64,000 nt of DNA from Bizionia argentinensis JUB59 (lineage in GTDB: Bacteria; Bacteroidota; Bacteroidia; Flavobacteriales; Flavobacteriaceae). Numbering within the stretch: position 1 is the stretch's first letter; the number at the start of each line of letters is the position of its first letter. Of this stretch, positions 15,330 to 23,617 are shown piece after piece. A program made the translations under genes and the position numbers. The notes beneath the pieces were generated by a model that worked only from the letters and a program-made list of their open reading frames with translations, did no database searches and was not told where the DNA came from. The stretch covers positions 1-64,000 of the forward strand of contig NZ_AFXZ01000025.1 of assembly GCF_000224335.1 (NCBI RefSeq), given 5' to 3'.

Positions 15330-16280
15330 TTATACGGCAAATCCCTTAAATTCTTCTAAATAACCATCAACTCTTTGTTCAGTTGGGCTACCAACAATAA
15401 GTTCAATCTTTGGAATATTTGTTATTATAATTCTGTGTTCATTCCGCAGATAAATCATGAAGTCAGATTTACTGCCCTTTATTAATTTTAGCTTATCAAT
15501 AACATGATATAAGCAATTAATGCTCGAAGGGACATTTTCTGAAAGATTGTCAATAGTCATATGAATCGTAATAAACGAATCTATGGAAATGAAGATGTTT
15601 TTGTACTTATAGAATACCTCTTTACTTTTTGCTGCTTTTGAAAAATAAGTATCAGTCTCAAATGAAAATCGATCATTTAAGCTTATCAATATTTTTAATT
15701 GAGATTCAAAACAAATAAACTCATTAATAATGTCATTATCATTTACAAGCTCATTACTGAAAAACTCTAAATTACCATATAGGTGTTCAAATATAAAGCT
15801 ACGGATCGCTGCATTTTTCTTATATGCTTTCCTTCGATTACTTAAATATTCTAAACGATTTTCATTACCAATATTTTCTATTCCTAAAACAGAAATATTC
15901 CTTTCAATTTTATTAAATCCCTCAACTTTTAAGTCTTTATATAAAATGTTAAAGTACTTTAGAGCAACTCTCTTTTGTTCAACGGTCGTTAATCCATATA
16001 TCTCATCGTTAAACTCATTAAAGAACCCCACAAAATTGTTATCAATAAAATGTTCATAACGGTTTAATAAAAGTTTATAAAACTCATCTATCAAATTTCT
16101 ATTAGGCTGAACGATGGATTTCAAGGGCACTTTTACACCTTTATGAAAAGCTTCTGAAGCAGAGATATTGCCAGTATGTAAAACATCTTCATAAAAATCG
16201 TTTAGAACGAGAATCTCGTCTTGAGTAGCTATAGATTCTTTTTCAAATTTTTCTCTTTGAAGGATTCCAAAATATTTCAT
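15330..16280 (-). CDS. 316-residue protein of unknown function
   Basis: No family is recognised. The protein is soluble, mostly helical, rich in Asn, Ile, Phe and Lys, and has no signal peptide, membrane segment, zinc motif or nucleotide-binding motif that I can see. The C-terminal third, around IYLRNEHRIIITNIPKIELI, could be a small beta domain. It lies between the integrase and the replication operon, with its own 164-bp upstream gap containing nested inverted repeats. That position suits a control function for the element or a cargo gene. Confidence 0.6.
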   Translation of the reverse strand: MKYFGILQREKFEKESIATQDEILVLNDFYEDVLHTGNISASEAFHKGVKVPLKSIVQPNRNLIDEFYKLLLNRYEHFIDNNFVGFFNEFNDEIYGLTTVEQKRVALKYFNILYKDLKVEGFNKIERNISVLGIENIGNENRLEYLSNRRKAYKKNAAIRSFIFEHLYGNLEFFSNELVNDNDIINEFICFESQLKILISLNDRFSFETDTYFSKAAKSKEVFYKYKNIFISIDSFITIHMTIDNLSENVPSSINCLYHVIDKLKLIKGSKSDFMIYLRNEHRIIITNIPKIELIVGSPTEQRVDGYLEEFKGFAV

Positions 16281-16388
16281 ATTATTATAAAGGGTTTAAA
16301 GAGTCACGAAAATAACTTTTTACAACAACAAAGAAGATTAGCTTGAGCCTCCATTTTTTACCAGAAAAAACACCTCTTACAACCTACT

Positions 16389-16433
16389 GTACTACAGCAA
16401 ACTACAATGTAATACGAAGTAGTACGTTGTAGT
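16389..16433. repeat. Nested inverted repeats between integrase and the 316-aa gene
   Basis: GTACTAC (16389-16395) pairs with GTAGTAC (16419-16425), and ACTACAA (16401-16407) pairs with TTGTAGT (16427-16433), so the two palindromes interlock. The motif TACTAC/GTAGTA recurs several times within 45 bp. It lies 12 bp after the integrase stop. A binding site for an excision or regulatory factor is possible. Confidence 0.45.
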
Positions 16434-16444
16434 AAAAATAATAA

Positions 16445-17821
16445 TTAGTTTAAAAAATGTGAAAAATCTTCTGGTAATTCAGCATCAATATCTCGCAAGT
16501 AACTTTCCAAAGCTGTCATAGATGAATGACCTGTTATAAGCATGAGCTTACTCTTTGCGGCGTTAGGTGACATGTTTGGTTCTTTAGATAGCTCTCTGTA
16601 GAGTTCTGAAGTCGTGGTATGCCTAAAACTATAAAGACCATAATCTTCATTTAATCCGAAATGATCTTTTACTTTCTTAAAACGTTTTGTGAAATAATCA
16701 CGTTTACTGGCTTCAGTCACATCCCATATTCCACCTATTTTCCAAAGATTAAACAAATCATAACTTTTAGGTAAAGCTGATAAATCAGGTAGTTTATCAA
16801 AAAGTATTTCTGGAATTATCTTTTCCTTTACCGCTTTATTTTTGGCTTGAACTTGCATTTTCATATCCTTAAAATTCAAGTCACCCACCTTTAGCCTACA
16901 AACCTCCATAGGCCTTAAAAAACCATAACATACAAAATCCACAAAGAGCGATAGTATAGGATCATTTTCCTTCATATAAATCTTGATGTCGTTCAACTGT
17001 TCGGAATTATAAGACTTATTTCGTTTAGCCTTGGCGGTCAGCTTCTTTATTTTTTTGACGAAATTAGTTTGTAATACATCATTGTCAACTAATGTTTCAA
17101 TGAATGAACCTAAATCGGTTCGCGAATTATTACGATTACGGGGACTTGTCTTTTGTAATACAGTATTTAAATATTGTATTACAGTCTTTTTATTAACAGC
17201 TTCTATAGAGTCCGTTTCCTTATAATCATTCTCATAAAGCCATCTGTAAAATTGATTTATACGACTTCGGAATTTTGGAAAAGAATTATTATTTAGTACT
17301 TTCTCTTTAGTATCTAAAACTATTTTTTTAGCATCCTCGAGCGTGATGATAGCTTCGTCCTCTTTTAGAATCAAAGGTGTGTTTTCAACAACTTGCTTCC
17401 TAACGATAGGCGTTGTTACTTCTAAATTTTCTACTTGCTTTACAACGGGTTTACCTGTCAGAATTGCTTTAACATGAGAATTATCTTCCAAATAAGGATT
17501 ATAACCTGCATCCAAAATATTGATAAGATGAAATAGAAGTGGTTGCAAAATTTGTAGCCGTTGTTTCTTGGTAGAATAACTATTAGCCGAAGCCTTCATT
17601 CTTTTCTGTTGTTTTAAATATCCCGTGTTCGGATCTCGAAAAGAAAAATAGATATACCAGTCTTTTTTAAGTGCCTCTGTTTGTTGCTTTTTGGTAAGTT
17701 TAGACCAGCGGTAAACATCCACTCCGCCAGTGTAAATTTTGGGTTCGTTGTAGTTAGGTTTCATAGGCAAATCATGTACTGAATCATGTACCTGCAATAT
17801 AAAGCTTAAAATTGAAGTCAT
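16445..17821 (-). CDS. Tyrosine recombinase (integrase) of the element
   Basis: This 458-residue protein has an N-terminal arm-binding region (about 20-110), a SAM-like core-binding domain (about 165-255) and a catalytic domain. Catalytic residues seen are Arg in RPMEVCRL, the box YSFRHT with Tyr in place of the first His (common in such integrases), His in GHSSM, and the nucleophile Tyr in ESYLRD. It lies 53 bp from the tRNA, as expected for an integrase using that gene as attB. The start ATG directly follows a hairpin and eight T on the minus strand, so tRNA read-through may control it. Two 12-bp units are embedded in its first codons (VHDSVHD). Confidence 0.95.
   Translation of the reverse strand: MTSILSFILQVHDSVHDLPMKPNYNEPKIYTGGVDVYRWSKLTKKQQTEALKKDWYIYFSFRDPNTGYLKQQKRMKASANSYSTKKQRLQILQPLLFHLINILDAGYNPYLEDNSHVKAILTGKPVVKQVENLEVTTPIVRKQVVENTPLILKEDEAIITLEDAKKIVLDTKEKVLNNNSFPKFRSRINQFYRWLYENDYKETDSIEAVNKKTVIQYLNTVLQKTSPRNRNNSRTDLGSFIETLVDNDVLQTNFVKKIKKLTAKAKRNKSYNSEQLNDIKIYMKENDPILSLFVDFVCYGFLRPMEVCRLKVGDLNFKDMKMQVQAKNKAVKEKIIPEILFDKLPDLSALPKSYDLFNLWKIGGIWDVTEASKRDYFTKRFKKVKDHFGLNEDYGLYSFRHTTTSELYRELSKEPNMSPNAAKSKLMLITGHSSMTALESYLRDIDAELPEDFSHFLN
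17769..17794. repeat. Two ATCATGTAC units at 12-bp spacing near the right end
   Basis: ATCATGTAC begins at 17771 and again at 17783, within the first codons of the integrase. AAATCATGTACTG (17769-17781) is identical to 826-838 at the other end of the element. This fits paired arm-type sites used by the recombinase. Confidence 0.5.
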
Positions 17822-17852
17822 AAAAAAAAGGGTTGTGAATACACAACCCTTT
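17822..17852 (-). terminator. tRNA terminator whose U-tract abuts the integrase ATG
   Basis: Stem AAAGGGTTGTG (17827-17837) pairs with CACAACCCTTT (17842-17852) around a four-base loop. On the minus strand it is followed by eight T (17829-17822) and then immediately by ATG. It should end most transcripts from the tRNA promoter. Any read-through would yield an integrase mRNA. Confidence 0.8.
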
Positions 17853-17873
17853 GATTTAATTAGCTTAAGCTTC

Positions 17874-17947
<74 letters not shown>

Positions 17948-18018
17948 ATGTGATTTCCAAAGGGCTTTTTAGCTTTTAACTTATCGGTTCATAATGCCGA
18001 CTCAACCATTTGGGACTG

Positions 18019-18048
18019 CAAAGATACAATGCTTTTTAGATATAACAA
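18019..18048 (-). promoter_or_regulatory. Promoter of the initiator tRNA
   Basis: On the minus strand TTG (18048-18046) and TATCTTTG (18026-18019) are 19 bp apart. This is a perfect match to the Bacteroidota consensus TTG, 19-21 bp, TAnnTTTG. Transcription would begin about 65 nt before the tRNA. It may also feed the integrase by read-through. Confidence 0.75.
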
Positions 18049-18065
18049 GGATATTTTAAATAAAT

Positions 18066-18248
18066 TTATTGCTCAAGATTAATCGCATTAAACATAACCA
18101 ACGTTTGTCCTTCAAATTTAACTGATATTTGTATCGGGTTGCAGCATATTTCGCAGTCCTCAACATATTCTTGTTCAGGCTGTGAACTATCTAAAAGCAT
18201 TGAAATTGTTTCCCAACAATAGGGACATTGAAACTCGTGTTCATTCAT
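18066..18248 (-). CDS. CPXCG-type cysteine-rich small protein
   Basis: This 60-residue protein has CPYC near residue 8 and CEIC after about 24 residues, two cysteine pairs that would bind one zinc, followed by a short beta-rich tail ending in NAINLEQ. It matches the CPXCG family of small cysteine-rich proteins found in many bacteria; their function is not known to me. It is the first chromosomal gene beyond the tRNA. A strong hairpin terminator lies just upstream, so it has its own promoter. Confidence 0.85.
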   Translation of the reverse strand: MNEHEFQCPYCWETISMLLDSSQPEQEYVEDCEICCNPIQISVKFEGQTLVMFNAINLEQ

Positions 18249-18266
18249 GAAATTAAATTACAAAAA

Positions 18267-18297
18267 AAGAGGTTATTAAAAAATAATAACCTCTTTA
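18267..18297 (-). terminator. Hairpin terminator after the LRR gene
   Basis: Stem AAAGAGGTTATTA (18267-18279) pairs perfectly with 18285-18297 around five A. On the minus strand the T-rich side follows, so it ends the LRR gene transcript (stop at 18318). Confidence 0.8.
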
Positions 18298-18317
18298 AAA
18301 TCATGTTAATAAATTTT

Positions 18318-19058
18318 TTAATCATTATCTGTAATAACAGATCCTGAATTTAAGTCCATCATATTTGGGTTGTTACCGTTAATTAGACTGATGTACTCTT
18401 GAGTTAACTTGTTGTCGCTTACCATAAATGTTTTTAATTTGGGAAAATAAGACAATGCAAATGGTAAATCGCCAGCCAACTCATTATTCGCTAACACCAA
18501 CTCCTCTAGTTGTTTTAAGCTCATAATTTCAACTGGAATCTCACCGCTAATCTTATTATCGATTAAACTTAATTTCACTAATTTATTCAGAGCACTAATT
18601 TCTGTAGGTATCATGCCTGATAATTTGTTACTGCCTAGTTCTAATATATGGAGACTTGATAAGTTACCAATTTCTGAAGGAATTTCGCCCTCCAACCTAT
18701 TCATGGCAATATTTAATGTTTCCAATCTTTTTAAATTACCTATAGATGATGGTATAATGCCAGTTAATTTATTTAAACCTAAATTCAAATGCTTCAAGTT
18801 TTCTAAATCACCTATTTCATGCGGAAGAGAACCTTGTAAGTTGTTAAATTCTAAATTTAAGGCAACTACTTGATCATTCTTAACAGTTACACCATACCAA
18901 CTTGCAATCGGTGTTGCTAAATCCCACGTATTAATCCATTGGTTTCCATTTGTGGAATTATAAAGCGCAACAAGTGCTACTTTTTGCTTGATTGGAACAT
19001 TTGCAAAAGAAGTAAAGGTTACAAATAAACATAAAACAAAAAGGTTAATAGCTTTCAT
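18318..19058 (-). CDS. Secreted leucine-rich-repeat protein
   Basis: With the chosen start the protein has 246 residues. A signal peptide MKAINLFVLCLFVTFTSFA is followed by a cap region with NSTNGNQW and W-containing turns, then about six 23-24 residue LRRs of plant-like type (LxxLNLxxNxLxGxIPxxIGNLxx). An upstream ATG at 19079 would add seven residues before the signal peptide, so the ATG at 19058 is preferred. Such LRR proteins of Flavobacteriaceae are exported or surface exposed and bind proteins or glycans. No T9SS C-terminal sorting domain is visible. A role in attachment is only a guess. Confidence 0.85.
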   Translation of the reverse strand: MKAINLFVLCLFVTFTSFANVPIKQKVALVALYNSTNGNQWINTWDLATPIASWYGVTVKNDQVVALNLEFNNLQGSLPHEIGDLENLKHLNLGLNKLTGIIPSSIGNLKRLETLNIAMNRLEGEIPSEIGNLSSLHILELGSNKLSGMIPTEISALNKLVKLSLIDNKISGEIPVEIMSLKQLEELVLANNELAGDLPFALSYFPKLKTFMVSDNKLTQEYISLINGNNPNMMDLNSGSVITDND

Positions 19059-19163
19059 AAGCAATAAATTATATAACAATACTAAAACTATTATAGACTA
19101 AAAACAATTTTAATCGACGAAATGCACTGTTTTTTAAGATTTAACTATTGGAAGCGTCTTAGA

Positions 19164-21071
19164 TTATCCTAAATCTTCCAATCCTTCTTGAACTTTCTCC
19201 CAATCTTGCATCAAACTTCCAAGTTTATCTTTTTTGCCTTGATAGCTTTCGAAAAAATTTGAATCGGAAACAACTTGATCATAATTTGTTGCCAGTTTTA
19301 CATCAATTTCTTTGATATCTTTTTCTAATTGCTGAATTTTAGATTCAATATTACTCAACTTATTGTTTAGCGATTTAAATTTTTTCTGATATTCATAACT
19401 CTCTTTGTTACTTTCTTTTGGTGTTTGCTTTACAACATCGCGCTTTTCAATTTCACGTAAGTTTTCAACGTTTCGCTGCTCTAAATAGAAATCGATATTT
19501 CCGAGATACTCTTTTATTTTATGATCTTTAAATTCATAAACCGTATCAGTTAAATCTTGAAGAAAATCTCTATCGTGAGATACTAAAATCAACGTACCTT
19601 CAAACTGCTTTAAAGCATCTTTTAATACGTTTTTAGATTTCATATCTAAATGGTTCGTCGGCTCATCCATGACCAGCACATTGAATGGCTGCAATAATAA
19701 TTTAGCAAGTGCTAAACGGTTTCGTTCACCTCCAGATAGTACTCGAACATATTTATCTACTTCATCACCACGGAATAAAAATGAGCCTAAAATATCGCGT
19801 ACACGGCTTCTGTTTTTCTCATTGGCAGCGTCAATCATAATATCCAAAACGGTTTTATTTCCATCTAAATATTCAGCTTGATTTTGAGCAAAATAGCCGA
19901 TCTGTACATTATGGCCCAGTTTTAATTCACCTTCATGTTTTAATTCACCAACAATAATTTTTGCTAATGTAGATTTACCTTGACCATTCTGGCCAACAAA
20001 TGCTGTCTTAATATCACGGGCAATATGTAAGTCAATGTTCTTTAAAACGGTTAAATCGCCATATCGTTTGGTAATATTAGATGCTTCCACTACCACGCGA
20101 CCTGGAACCACAGAAACTGGAAATTTAAGCGTCATCACACTATTATCGTCTTCATCCACCTCCACGCGATCCATTCGGTCTAACTTTTTAATTAAGGATT
20201 GCGCCATGGTAGCTTTAGATGCTTTGGCACGAAACTTTTCAATAAGTTTTTCTGTCTGTTCTATTTCTTTTTGTTGATTTTTCTGCGTTGCTAACTGCTG
20301 CTCTTTAATTTCTTGACGTAATACCAAGAATTGCGAGAAGGGTTTGTTATAATCGTAAATACGACCCAGAGAAATTTCAATAGTTCGGTTTGTAACATTA
20401 TCCAAAAACATTTTATCGTGCGAAACAATTACAACAGCTCCCGAATAGTTACTTAAAAAACCTTCTAACCAGATTATAGATTCTATATCCAAGTGGTTTG
20501 TTGGTTCATCCAACAGTAATAAATCGTTATTTTGTAATAACAGTTTTGCCAATTCGATACGCATACGCCAACCTCCCGAAAAAGTATCGGTAAGCTTATT
20601 AAAGTCTTCTCGTTTAAATCCTAGACCCTGAAGAATTTTTTCCGTTTCTCCTTGATAATTATAGCCTCCTAAAATTTCATATTGATGTTGCATATCATTA
20701 ACATCTACCATTAACTGATGGTAAAAATCACTTTCATAATCGGTACGTTCGGCCAATTGCGTATTAATGTGATCGAGTTTAGCTTCAACTTCTTTAATTT
20801 CTTTAAAAGCTTCATAAGATTCTTCCAGAACAGTTCTCCCTAAAACAAAATCGATATCCTGCTTTAAAAATCCAATTCTTAAATTCTTATCCGATGCCAA
20901 TTGTCCGGAATCTGGCTCCATTTCTTTGGCTAGAATTTTTAACATGGTAGATTTCCCTGCCCCATTTTTTCCAATGAGACCAATACGATCGCCAGCGGTT
21001 ATTTTAAATGTTATTTCTTCAAAGAGGTAATCACCTTGAAAGGATACGGAAAGATTGTGGATATTGAGCAT
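19164..21071 (-). CDS. ABC-F family ATPase (translation factor type)
   Basis: This 635-residue protein has two fused ABC domains and no membrane segment. Domain 1 has Walker A GKNGAGKST near 35-44, signature FSGGW and LLLDEPTNHLD. A linker rich in Gln, Glu and Lys follows (about 240-310). Domain 2 has GQNGQGKST, LSGGERNR and VMDEPTNHLD. The C-terminal 90 residues are a coiled coil, as in Uup-like members. ABC-F proteins bind the ribosomal E site to relieve stalling or act in antibiotic protection. The length and coiled coil favour the Uup/YheS-like housekeeping type. It is divergent from the DUF983 gene. Confidence 0.93.
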   Translation of the reverse strand: MLNIHNLSVSFQGDYLFEEITFKITAGDRIGLIGKNGAGKSTMLKILAKEMEPDSGQLASDKNLRIGFLKQDIDFVLGRTVLEESYEAFKEIKEVEAKLDHINTQLAERTDYESDFYHQLMVDVNDMQHQYEILGGYNYQGETEKILQGLGFKREDFNKLTDTFSGGWRMRIELAKLLLQNNDLLLLDEPTNHLDIESIIWLEGFLSNYSGAVVIVSHDKMFLDNVTNRTIEISLGRIYDYNKPFSQFLVLRQEIKEQQLATQKNQQKEIEQTEKLIEKFRAKASKATMAQSLIKKLDRMDRVEVDEDDNSVMTLKFPVSVVPGRVVVEASNITKRYGDLTVLKNIDLHIARDIKTAFVGQNGQGKSTLAKIIVGELKHEGELKLGHNVQIGYFAQNQAEYLDGNKTVLDIMIDAANEKNRSRVRDILGSFLFRGDEVDKYVRVLSGGERNRLALAKLLLQPFNVLVMDEPTNHLDMKSKNVLKDALKQFEGTLILVSHDRDFLQDLTDTVYEFKDHKIKEYLGNIDFYLEQRNVENLREIEKRDVVKQTPKESNKESYEYQKKFKSLNNKLSNIESKIQQLEKDIKEIDVKLATNYDQVVSDSNFFESYQGKKDKLGSLMQDWEKVQEGLEDLG

Positions 21072-21154
21072 TATATTACAATTGTTACTGGACTATATTA
21101 GATAATATTCTTAATTTTGCATTTCTTACAAGCGGCAAAAATAAACTAATAAAC

Positions 21155-21535
21155 ATGATAAAAAAAGGAACGAAGCTTTATAGTATTTTCACGGGTGCTT
21201 GTCCAAAGTGTCATGAGGAATCTATGTACGTGAATAAAAACCCGTATATCTTAAAGGATGTACAGAAAATGCATGAAAACTGTAAGCATTGTGGCTTTAA
21301 ATTCTACATAGAACCATCGTTTTTCTATGGTTCCATGTATGTTAGTTATGGCGTTGGTATTGCCTTTGCTGTTGCTGCTTTTGTAATAAGTTTTCTTTTT
21401 TTAGGTAGTAATTTAATGACTGCGTTTATTGCCATCATAGGGACGCTTGTTGTTTTTTCGCCTATTATTATGCGTATATCTCGAAATATCTGGATTAATA
21501 TGTTCGTTAATTACGACGAAGAAAAGGCTAAATAG
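21155..21535 (+). CDS. DUF983 zinc-ribbon membrane protein
   Basis: This 126-residue protein has a zinc ribbon with CPKC near residue 16 and CKHC near 43, then two membrane segments (about 62-84 and 88-106) and a short basic-acidic tail. That is the DUF983 layout. The function is unknown; in other bacteria family members lie near cytochrome oxidase genes. Its 3' end overlaps the converging FAD oxidoreductase by 8 bp. Confidence 0.9.
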   Translation: MIKKGTKLYSIFTGACPKCHEESMYVNKNPYILKDVQKMHENCKHCGFKFYIEPSFFYGSMYVSYGVGIAFAVAAFVISFLFLGSNLMTAFIAIIGTLVVFSPIIMRISRNIWINMFVNYDEEKAK

Positions 21536-22571
21536 GAAACCTACTTATTGAAATATCTGGGTTTAATGCTTGCTTATTTTCTATCCAATTAAACAATTGT
21601 TCTGCCGCGTAAGGTGCTATCATGACGCCACGCGAACCTAAACCGTTTAACACATGAAGATTCTTATATATTGCATGCGTCCCCACTAAAGGTCTTCTAT
21701 CATTTGTAGTGGGACGAATCCCTGCCTTATGACTCGTTATTGTAAAAGGTGCCGTTAAAAAGGTTTTCAATTTAGTAATAAGTTCCGTTTTACCAGCTTC
21801 CGTTGGACTGTTTGTTTTATCAAAACGATTATAAGTAGCACCAATATAGTAATCATCATTTGTTATAGGCATAATAAAAACAGCCGATTTAATAGCATAA
21901 CTTATTTTCAAATCCGGTGCGTTTATTCCTAAAACTTCACCTTTGGTTCCATTTAAAGGCAGATACTTGAAAAACGGATTTTGCTTTAATCCAAACCCTT
22001 CGCAAAACACTATATGATTGGCTTCGTGATTTTTATAGTGAAGTGTGCTGGAGTTTATTTGCAAATCTTCATAATGAAAGCCATCAGTAATTAACTGGGA
22101 CTGGCTTTCCAAATAGTCTTTATAATTAGTAATTAGCGCTGCTGTATCTACCCGACCAGCATGAAAAACTTCACCTAAATTAAAGGGTGCATCAATATGA
22201 TCACCATCATTAGGTACCAGCTTGGTAGACATATAAGATTCCAACTTTGGCTTATCGGTTGCAGTAAACCAGGTGTTTTGTTCTTCTACGGAAGCAAATT
22301 TCCTATATAATTTTAATTTATAATCCAATTTAACACGCAACAACTCCTCCAACTCTTTATAATATGGTAATGCAAGCGCCAACTGTTCATCTGCCATCCA
22401 CACTTCGGTAAAGCGTTTTAAAATAACTGGATTATACATTCCTGCTGCCACTATGGATGATTGTTGAGACGCATTATCAAAAACCAAAAAAGTTTTGTTT
22501 GCTTTACGTAATTGCTCACAAAAAGCAACACCAGCTAACCCGAGACCTACTATAAAATAATCTATTTTCAT
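21528..22571 (-). CDS. FAD-dependent oxidoreductase, DAO family
   Basis: This 347-residue protein has the dinucleotide-binding motif IVGLGLAGVAFCEQL at the very N-terminus and an ending typical of D-amino-acid-oxidase/glycine-oxidase folds (GLGSRGVMIAPYAAEQL). Substrate unknown; relatives include ThiO, SoxA-like oxidases and the C-terminal half of MnmC. The ATG at 22571 is chosen over a GTG at 22577 because a TATCTTTG promoter box (22584-22577) covers the latter. The transcript would then be nearly leaderless. It converges on DUF983 with an 8-bp overlap. Confidence 0.85.
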   Translation of the reverse strand: MKIDYFIVGLGLAGVAFCEQLRKANKTFLVFDNASQQSSIVAAGMYNPVILKRFTEVWMADEQLALALPYYKELEELLRVKLDYKLKLYRKFASVEEQNTWFTATDKPKLESYMSTKLVPNDGDHIDAPFNLGEVFHAGRVDTAALITNYKDYLESQSQLITDGFHYEDLQINSSTLHYKNHEANHIVFCEGFGLKQNPFFKYLPLNGTKGEVLGINAPDLKISYAIKSAVFIMPITNDDYYIGATYNRFDKTNSPTEAGKTELITKLKTFLTAPFTITSHKAGIRPTTNDRRPLVGTHAIYKNLHVLNGLGSRGVMIAPYAAEQLFNWIENKQALNPDISISRFPI

Positions 22572-22576
22572 AGGCA

Positions 22577-22584
22577 CAAAGATA
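22577..22584 (-). promoter_or_regulatory. -7 promoter box before the FAD oxidoreductase
   Basis: TATCTTTG on the minus strand matches TAnnTTTG and ends 6 bp before the ATG. The predicted transcription start falls at or next to the start codon. A clear -33 box is not seen. Confidence 0.4.
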
Positions 22585-22617
22585 CTATGGTTTTCGAATT
22601 AAAAACATGATTAAACA

Positions 22618-22650
22618 AAAAACGCTCACTTAAAAAGTGAGCGTTTTATT
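22618..22650 (-). terminator. Terminator of the gldKLMN operon
   Basis: AAAACGCTCACTT and AAGTGAGCGTTTT pair around AAA, 18 bp after the gldN stop on the minus strand, with T-rich flanks on that strand. It separates the gld operon from the FAD gene. Confidence 0.85.
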
Positions 22651-22667
22651 TATTTAGTAAGCTAGAT

Positions 22668-23567
22668 TTAATACGCCCACATATCTAATTCAAAGTTTCT
22701 AATCTTCTCCTTAATTCTATTGGACTCTAATAATTGCATCAACGCATTTTCTGCTACATATTCAGTAACCTTACGGTCCCCATATACGTTTTCTTCTTGG
22801 TAAATATAGCCGTTAAACCGTCTAGAGTTTAACAAGTGATCATAAGAAAATGGCATAGAGCTATTTTTATTATTAAATGCTTTTGCTTCATGTAAGACAT
22901 CGCGCGCATCTGGATAAAAAACCCAAAATAATGCAATTGGTTCTTTATTCGCCACATCATCTGAATCGATAAAGTTAACGTCTGGCGCTGCAGGTGCAAT
23001 ACCGATTAAACGATACTTCATTTCTCCTTGACGCTTATCGAAATACCAAAGTCCTTTAATCAGGTATGCACTCACATCGTAAGCTGAAAGTTCACGCTTA
23101 ATAATATATTCTGGATCCACGTACCCTTCAGCGTTATATTGCTCATAGCCAATATCTAAAGTATCAATTTTACTCATACTTGCTCCTAAATCCTTGAGTG
23201 TACGAGGAGCTGTAAAATACGAATCATCATAAACGGTTTCTAAACTACCGTCTTTAATGCTCTTTAAAAGAACATCAAATAACGAACGTCTATGCTTTCC
23301 AATATTATTGGTATCCACAGGATAATACAATGGAAAGTTAACGCGCTCATCAAGAACAATGCGTTCCCAAGTCATTTTAGAAAACAAAATGTCTCTATCA
23401 TCAATATAGCCGTATTCTAACGGTTTATCATTGTCTACTTCCTTTTGCGCTTCTGTACGTACCCCAATTTCTTCAGGAGTTTTTGCATTTAGCAAGTTTG
23501 TCTGTGCAAAAGAAGTAGCCATAAAAGACATACCTAAGACGGTTAATAAAAAACTTTTATAATTCAT
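22668..23567 (-). CDS. gldN: Gliding motility / type IX secretion protein GldN
   Basis: This 299-residue protein has a signal peptide at 1-22 ending SFAQ, then a periplasmic domain with DRDILFSKMTWERI and FALF-like segments (ALFWVFYPDARDVL), typical of the GldN/PorN family. GldN binds GldM and, with GldK, forms the periplasmic ring at the outer membrane of the type IX secretion system. It is last in the order gldK-gldL-gldM-gldN, 50 bp after gldM, and is followed by a terminator. Length is normal for the family. Confidence 0.95.
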   Translation of the reverse strand: MNYKSFLLTVLGMSFMATSFAQTNLLNAKTPEEIGVRTEAQKEVDNDKPLEYGYIDDRDILFSKMTWERIVLDERVNFPLYYPVDTNNIGKHRRSLFDVLLKSIKDGSLETVYDDSYFTAPRTLKDLGASMSKIDTLDIGYEQYNAEGYVDPEYIIKRELSAYDVSAYLIKGLWYFDKRQGEMKYRLIGIAPAAPDVNFIDSDDVANKEPIALFWVFYPDARDVLHEAKAFNNKNSSMPFSYDHLLNSRRFNGYIYQEENVYGDRKVTEYVAENALMQLLESNRIKEKIRNFELDMWAY

Positions 23568-23617
23568 CGGTTCTAATTTTAATTGTAAGGGCTTAACATC
23601 AATTGCTAAATCCTATA

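Noticed and set aside
17021-17052. Positions 37017-37052 (imperfect TATACAG/CTGTATA repeat) as a CIRCE or sigma-54 site before groES; listed here with integrase-internal shadow frames such as 17031-17225
   Set aside because: The groES upstream sequence does not match TTAGCACTC-N9-GAGTGCTAA, and the TTGGCAC stretch at 37027-37033 lacks the GC element at the right distance. The shadow frames lie opposite a conserved integrase.
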